Assembly: GCA_043739325.1 (NCBI GenBank)
Contig: JAYUFK010000305.1
Span: 1 to 10,107, forward strand
From: Roseiarcus sp043739325
Lineage (GTDB): Bacteria; Pseudomonadota; Alphaproteobacteria; Rhizobiales; Beijerinckiaceae
DNA: 10,107 nucleotides
Reading direction: 5' to 3'
Made by a program: the position numbers and the translations under genes. Shown in pieces: positions 5,904-10,107 of the stretch (positions within the stretch are counted from its first letter, which is position 1; each line of letters begins with the position of its first letter). Under the pieces are notes generated by a model. It saw only the letters and a list, made by a program, of their open reading frames with translations, was not told the origin of the DNA and made no database searches.

Positions 5904-6395
5904 ATGCCGCAGAAAAACTTGAAAGACCTCTTCGTCGACCAACTCAAAGATATCTACTTCGCGGAAAAGCAGATCTACAAGACGCTGCCAAAGCTCGTCA
6001 AAGCTGCAGAATCCGAAGAGCTCAAGAAAGCCTTCGCCGATCATCGCGAGCAAACTAACGGGCATATCCAAAGGCTGGAATCTGTTTTTGGGATGCTCGA
6101 CAAAGCGCCGCAGGCGAAAACCTGCGAGGCCATAAAAGGCATTATGGCCGAAGGCGACGACACCATTGCGGATTACGGCGAGAGCGAAGCCATTGACGCC
6201 GGACTGGTCGCGTCCGGTCAAGCGGTTGAACATTACGAAATGGCGCGCTATGGCACGCTCATCGCATGGGCCAAGCAATTGAACATGCCGGAGGCGGCGA
6301 AGCTCTTCAACGATACCTTGCAGGAAGAAAAAGCCGCCGATCAATTGCTCAGCAAAATCGGCGTCGGCGAAGCGAATAAAAAGGCAGCCGCTTGA
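5904..6395 (+). CDS. YciE/YciF-family (DUF892) ferritin-like protein
   Basis: The 163-residue protein belongs to the YciE/YciF family, ferritin-like four-helix bundles that are strongly stress-induced in many bacteria. The first helix reads NLKDLFVDQLKDIYFAEKQI with Glu21. The second carries FADHREQTNGHIQRLE (His47, His54). The third holds the GQAVEHYEMARYGTLIAWA block (Glu109-His110, Glu112). The last contains the LQEEKAADQLL segment (Glu141-Glu142, Asp146). These acidic and His positions are the expected di-metal ligands of the fold. Length is typical (about 160-170). The ATG is preceded by CGGAGA about six bases away. An exact EcfG promoter lies upstream and a terminator follows, so it is probably monocistronic. 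Iron or oxidative-stress function is inferred from family. Confidence 0.92.
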   Translation: MPQKNLKDLFVDQLKDIYFAEKQIYKTLPKLVKAAESEELKKAFADHREQTNGHIQRLESVFGMLDKAPQAKTCEAIKGIMAEGDDTIADYGESEAIDAGLVASGQAVEHYEMARYGTLIAWAKQLNMPEAAKLFNDTLQEEKAADQLLSKIGVGEANKKAAA

Positions 6396-6406
6396 TTTAA
6401 GGGATC

Positions 6407-6430
6407 AGAGCGGCCGCGGCGGCTCTTTTT
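6407..6430 (+). terminator. Rho-independent terminator after the ferritin-like gene
   Basis: AGAGC (6407-6411) pairs with GCTCT (6422-6426). The GC-rich interior can extend the stem past one G-G mismatch, and a run of T bases follows to 6430. It starts 12 bases after the stop codon, so the catalase downstream probably has its own promoter, although none matching EcfG was found at 6431-6497. Confidence 0.7.
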
Positions 6431-6497
6431 CATCGTATCCGGCGCAATCGGATTCGCCCGCTCACGGTTTCATTCTCGCTCGCTCACAGAGGCCCTC

Positions 6498-8660
6498 ATG
6501 ACCAAACCAGTCGGCGCGAAAGCGCGTCCGCCCAAATCCCGCACGTCCGGTCAATCCTCTTCGCCCATCGACAACAAGTCGATGGACGCCGCGAACGAGA
6601 AATCGAGGGAGATGGCGCCGAATATCTTTGAGCCCGGCGAGGCGATGAGCGGCAATCAGGGACTTTTCGTATCGGAGGATCAGAACTCATTGAAGGCCGG
6701 CCAGCGCGGTCCCTCGCTGCTCGAAGACTTCTATCTGCGGGAGAAAATCACCCATTTTGACCACGAAAGAATCCCCGAACGCGTCGTTCACGCCCGAGGC
6801 GTTGCCGCTCATGGGATATTCCAGGCCTATAGCGACCTCTCCGATCTGACCAAAGCGGGGGTTCTGTCCGACCCGACCAGAACCACGCCGGTGTTCGTTC
6901 GATTCTCGACCGTGGCCGGTTCACGCGGCTCGACCGATTGCGCCCGCGACGTTCGAGGCTTTGCAGTGAAGTTCTATACGCAGGAGGGGGTGTGGGATCT
7001 GGTCGGCAACAATATGCCGGTTTTCTTCATTCAGGACGCCATCAAGTTTCCCGATCTCATTCATGCGGTCAAACCCGAACCGAACAATGAAATCCCCCAG
7101 GCGGCCTCCGCGCATGACACGTTCTGGGACTTCGTCTCATTGACCCCGGAAAGCGCGCATATGCTGATGTGGGTGATGAGCGACCGCGCTCTCCCACGCA
7201 GCCTGGCCATGATGGAGGGCTTTGGCGTTCACACGTTTCGGCTGATCAACGCTGAGGGAAAATCGAGTTTCGTCAAATTCCACTGGAAGCCGGTAAAGGG
7301 CGTCAAATCCCTGGTATGGGAAGAAGCGCAGATGATTTCCGGGAAAGACCCGGACTTCCATCGGCGAGATCTCTTCGAGGCGATCGAGCGCGGCGACTAT
7401 CCGCAATGGGAGCTCGGCGTTCAGGTCGTGCCGGAGGCGGACGAGTTCAAGTTCAAATTCGATCTGCTGGACGCTACCAAACTGATTCCCGAGGAGCTTA
7501 TCCCCGTGCGCCGCATCGGGAAGATGATCCTCAATCGCAATCCCGACAATTATTTTGCCGAAACCGAACAGGTCGCGTTTCATACTGGCCATATAGTGCC
7601 AGGGATCGATTTTACCGACGACCCGCTGCTTCAGGGTCGTTTATTCTCCTACATCGACACGCAGCTTCGTCGGGTGGGGCCAAACTTTGCCGAACTTCCG
7701 ATCAATCGACCCCTGAGCCCTGTCCACAACAATCAACGCGATGGCATGGGGCGGATGGCGATCAACAAGGGACGAGTGAGCTACTTTCCCAATCGGTTGG
7801 GCAACGGCTGCCCCATGCATTCGCCTGAAGCGGCGATGGCGTTCGCGAGTTATCCACAACAAGTCGACGGCGAGAAGATACGCAAACGCAGCGCGTCATT
7901 CTCAGATCACTTTAGCCAAGCGACCCAATTCTGGAACTCGATGGCGGATTGGGAGCGTGAGCACATTGCTTCCGCGTTTTCGTTTGAGCTCAACAATGTC
8001 GAAAGCGAAGAGGTACGTCACCACGTCCTCAATGAGTTGATCGTAAATATCGCCAATGAGCTGGCTGAGGCGGTCAGCGCTCAGACGGGGATTAAAATCG
8101 AACCGATCGGAACGCCAGACAAGCCCACTCCGAGCGCGCCATCGCCCTCTGGGCCGCTGCGCAAGGACGCCAAGGATCTTTCCTCCCCGGCCTTAAGCCA
8201 GGATAGGCCCGGCGAGACGATCAAAGGGCGCAAGATCGCTATCCTCGGGGCCAAAGGAATTGATTCCAAGCAGTTGAAAATGATTAAGGACAAGTGCGCT
8301 GAAAAGGAAGCGCTGGTCGAGTTGATCGCCAGTCATGGCGGAACAATCGAAGATTCCGCTGGGAGGCCGGAGAAAGTCAATCGGGCGGCCCCCAACGCGC
8401 CCTCCGTTATTTACGACGCGGTCATTGTTCTCGAAGCGCAATCGGGAAACGCGATCGCCACGCCTCTTGCGGCCCAATTTATCAAGGAAGCGTACAGGCA
8501 TGGCAAACCGATAGCCGCGATTGGGGCCGGATCAGCACTTTTTGAAGCGCTGCAGATCACGCTTGCTGCCGCAGGTAGTGGCGTCCATACCGGGAAGCCA
8601 GAAGCGGTCGTCGACAGCTTGCTCAAATCCTTGCTTCAGCACCGGTTTCCGAATCGGTGA
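6498..8660 (+). CDS. katE: Catalase HPII, large-subunit (clade 2) monofunctional catalase
   Basis: This haem catalase converts hydrogen peroxide to water and oxygen. At 720 residues it matches the large-subunit type (E. coli HPII is 753). Key residues sit at a constant offset of 30 from HPII: catalytic His98 in RVVHARG, Ser137 in VRFST, Asn171 in VGNNMP, His362 in AFHTGH, and haem-ligand Tyr385 in RLFSYIDTQ. His362 corresponds to the HPII histidine that bonds covalently to the haem tyrosine, so modified haem d is possible. Residues 1-70 form a long basic N-terminal arm. A proline-rich linker (about 535-575) leads to a flavodoxin/DJ-1-like C-terminal domain (GRKIAILGAKGID onward), in which Gly676 replaces the DJ-1 cysteine. 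The ATG has AGAGG five bases upstream. There is no signal peptide. The call is very secure. Confidence 0.97.
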   Translation: MTKPVGAKARPPKSRTSGQSSSPIDNKSMDAANEKSREMAPNIFEPGEAMSGNQGLFVSEDQNSLKAGQRGPSLLEDFYLREKITHFDHERIPERVVHARGVAAHGIFQAYSDLSDLTKAGVLSDPTRTTPVFVRFSTVAGSRGSTDCARDVRGFAVKFYTQEGVWDLVGNNMPVFFIQDAIKFPDLIHAVKPEPNNEIPQAASAHDTFWDFVSLTPESAHMLMWVMSDRALPRSLAMMEGFGVHTFRLINAEGKSSFVKFHWKPVKGVKSLVWEEAQMISGKDPDFHRRDLFEAIERGDYPQWELGVQVVPEADEFKFKFDLLDATKLIPEELIPVRRIGKMILNRNPDNYFAETEQVAFHTGHIVPGIDFTDDPLLQGRLFSYIDTQLRRVGPNFAELPINRPLSPVHNNQRDGMGRMAINKGRVSYFPNRLGNGCPMHSPEAAMAFASYPQQVDGEKIRKRSASFSDHFSQATQFWNSMADWEREHIASAFSFELNNVESEEVRHHVLNELIVNIANELAEAVSAQTGIKIEPIGTPDKPTPSAPSPSGPLRKDAKDLSSPALSQDRPGETIKGRKIAILGAKGIDSKQLKMIKDKCAEKEALVELIASHGGTIEDSAGRPEKVNRAAPNAPSVIYDAVIVLEAQSGNAIATPLAAQFIKEAYRHGKPIAAIGAGSALFEALQITLAAAGSGVHTGKPEAVVDSLLKSLLQHRFPNR

Positions 8661-9253
8661 CTGGAAATCTTGGCTGAAAGCTCTCCTAACCGATGCATAA
8701 TCTTCAGCCAGCAGGCGAACCGCCTCGTAGCCTAATTGTCATAACGCAGTTCATAGCGCCCCATTGAAAAACCCTCGCAGAGAAGGCTTCCAAGAATCAT
8801 GCTTTTGCCGCCTTGCGAATCCTCTAGTTGAGGACACGCCGTCATTGGTACCCACTCTCACTAGAGCGCGACTCGTTCTGGACTGCGTATGACCGTTTCT
8901 CGGTCGAAAGCGATCGACGGGGACCATGTGTCGCGCTTCAACTATTCTGCGGACTCGCATGATTGCTGGCAAGAGCTTTCGGCAAAGGCAGTGTCCCACC
9001 GATTTCGTTTTCGATCGACGGCAGAGGCATTTATACGACGAATTTGCGGTGCAGGAGGCGGGACTTGAACGTCGGTCATCAATCTCTAATCCACGGGTCG
9101 CCTTGACACCAAAGACCATGGGTGAGACTTGGTTTGTCCTCTCGCCTTCGCATCTGAGCTGATGGAATCATACGGTGATGGAGCGCGGACAACGGCGCAC
9201 GCTGACTCATGTGCGTACGGAGCCAAAATTACTACAATAGGGAGTTGAGCGCA
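8661..9253. other. Long intergenic stretch without a recognised gene
   Basis: About 590 bases without a supported gene. Just after katE there is an 8-bp inverted repeat, TGGCTGAA (8671-8678) with TTCAGCCA (8703-8710), and then a 5-bp hairpin, AGGCG/CGCCT (8713-8725); neither has a T-run, so termination is only possible. A 59-codon plus-strand frame (ATG 8889, stop 9066-9068) looks mildly protein-like but has no good ribosome site and no known family. A GACTTGAAC stretch at 9062-9070 resembles a tRNA T-loop on the minus strand but cannot form the stem. Confidence 0.45.
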
Positions 9254-9754
9254 TTGGCCCCAAACAGCGGCTCCGAGAAATTGCCGCAGGTGTCGTCAGT
9301 CCTGCCAGACATGCCGAAGCTCGCCGATCTGCACAACGTCGATCCTGTCGCGCAGCCGGATGGTGGAGAAGAACACAACCCAATTTTCGATGCGCTTGTG
9401 ACGCGCGAAGGTGAAATCGCTGGGCTGGTCGCCTACTCAATCTACAAGCAGAACAAGCGCGCCTGGTTGCTAGCCTTTACCAAGGCGACAGGACGTCCGC
9501 CGACCGAGGAGGAATCGCGAGCCTATATCATCGGCGAAAGCACCGAACGGCGCATCGCGACCTACCGGCATCTGGCAGCAGCAACGCTGGCTGGGCAAGG
9601 GCCAGGCTCGCTCGACGCCTACTCAAAGGCCGCCAAACATGCACAGTCCCGGTGGCTCTATTTCGTCGTAGGAATCGTCGTTGCAGCCGCACTAGGCGCA
9701 CTGTGGTTCGCATTGCATTCGGGGGCCATGATCGCGTTCGGCGCAGCGCGGTAA
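9254..9754 (+). CDS. Conserved hypothetical protein with a single C-terminal membrane anchor
   Basis: The protein is about 166 residues from the chosen start. It has a hydrophilic N-terminal part containing EEHNPIFDALVTREGEIAG, LVAYSIYKQNKRAWLLAF and GRPPTEEESRAYIIGES, followed by a helical TERRIATYRHLAAATLAG segment. One hydrophobic stretch near the end (LYFVVGIVVAAALGALWFAL) is a clear transmembrane helix, making it a tail-anchored inner-membrane protein with the bulk in the cytoplasm. Similar proteins occur in rhizobia as hypotheticals; no function is known to me. An in-frame ATG at 9209 would add 15 residues but has no ribosome site. The TTG at 9254 has AGGGAG nine bases upstream and is preferred. 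It lies between katE and an IS6-type relic, alone on its strand. Confidence 0.75.
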   Translation: MAPNSGSEKLPQVSSVLPDMPKLADLHNVDPVAQPDGGEEHNPIFDALVTREGEIAGLVAYSIYKQNKRAWLLAFTKATGRPPTEEESRAYIIGESTERRIATYRHLAAATLAGQGPGSLDAYSKAAKHAQSRWLYFVVGIVVAAALGALWFALHSGAMIAFGAAR

Positions 9755-9880
9755 GGCGTCTCGCATGCTGTGCCACAGGCTCGGAGTGCGGAGGCAATCC
9801 ACTAGGCCCGTCCGATTGCCGCAAAGCCGGTCGTATGGCGCTTCGAGAGGCTGCGGGTCCAGCGCTTGCGGCGAACTGCG

Positions 9881-10107
9881 ATGCCGCCGCCTTCGCGGCC
9901 TCTGCTTTGTGAGATTATTCAGCAATCGATCTCTCAATTTGGGGTTCACGCTGAGTTTGCGCGACATCGAAGATTTGCTGGCCGACCGCGGGATCGCAGT
10001 CTCATACGAAACAGCCCGCCGCTGGGAAAACCACTTCGGGCCAATGATCGCCGCAAACCTGCTAAAGCGCCGCCCGAGGCCTTATGCTGTTTGGCATCTT
10101 GACGAAG
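9881..10107 (+). pseudogene. IS6-family transposase, frameshifted and cut by the window end
   Basis: The frame from ATG 9881 reads MPPPSRPLLCEIIQQSI, matching the N-terminal EIIxxAIWLYLRF start of IS6-type transposases. From about 9943 the homology moves to another frame and reads FTLSLRDIEDLLADRGIAVS, then YETARRWENHFGPMI, and after a KRRPRPYAVWHLDE segment reaches the window end. Those are the helix-turn-helix and the first catalytic Asp (WHLDE) of the IS6 family. Between the two parts 13 bases stand where 15 are expected, so two bases appear to be missing in 9931-9944. The remainder lies beyond the window. Unless the sequence is in error, the copy is inactive. No clear terminal inverted repeat was found upstream. 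Confidence 0.75.

Noticed and set aside
9049..9118. tRNA-like 3' half on the minus strand (GTTCAAGTC followed by CCTGCACC)
   Set aside because: The T-arm cannot pair and no matching acceptor or anticodon arm is found upstream.
8751..9119. Minus-strand 122-codon open frame
   Set aside because: Arg, Ser and Cys-rich composition, no ribosome site and no family resemblance.
1..10107. CRISPR array, intact tRNA or rRNA gene, toxin-antitoxin or phage module
   Set aside because: No regularly spaced direct repeats, no complete tRNA fold, and no proteins of those classes were seen.

Overview
The window looks like a chromosomal or plasmid accessory region of an alphaproteobacterium, most likely from the Rhizobiales/Methylocystis-Beijerinckia-Bradyrhizobium range. 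This rests on the moderately high GC content, the styles of the IS relics, and three promoter-like sites matching the alphaproteobacterial general-stress sigma factor EcfG (GGAAC-N16-CGTT or close to it). Species cannot be fixed from sequence alone.

Layout, left to right. Positions 1-69 hold the last codons of a transposase (probably IS630-like), followed by a decayed minus-strand coding stretch. At 410-946 (minus) lies a DJ-1/PfpI stress protein with an EcfG-type promoter upstream (1112-1136). Next come an IS110-family transposase relic with a one-base frameshift (1302-1435) and its probable non-coding tail, then a quiet gap. At 2147-2563 is a protein of the group usually annotated 'translational machinery protein' (eRF1/Pelota-like). 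A group II intron reverse-transcriptase scrap (2680-2793) follows. A histidine-rich 73-residue protein (2954-3175) has its own EcfG-like site and a strong terminator. At 3298-4404 is a zinc-ribbon plus HExxH metallopeptidase, convergent with a DAO-type FAD oxidoreductase (4486-5718, minus). Divergent from that gene is a YciE/YciF (DUF892) ferritin-like protein with the best EcfG site, then a terminator, then a full-length large-subunit catalase, KatE (6498-8660). After about 590 bases without a recognised gene there is a small C-terminally anchored membrane protein (about 9254-9754), and the window ends inside a frameshifted IS6-family transposase.

The genes make sense as a stress-protection island. 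KatE removes hydrogen peroxide. The DJ-1/PfpI protein probably repairs or protects damaged proteins. The YciE/F protein is a ferritin-like four-helix protein. The His-rich peptide may bind metal, and the eRF1-like protein may act on translation under stress. Three of these genes carry candidate sites for the same sigma factor, so co-regulation is a better unifying idea than a single operon; the genes lie on both strands with terminators between them. At least four different decayed mobile elements surround and interrupt the set, so the region has been assembled or reshuffled by insertions. I did not find a clearly new defence or biosynthetic system.
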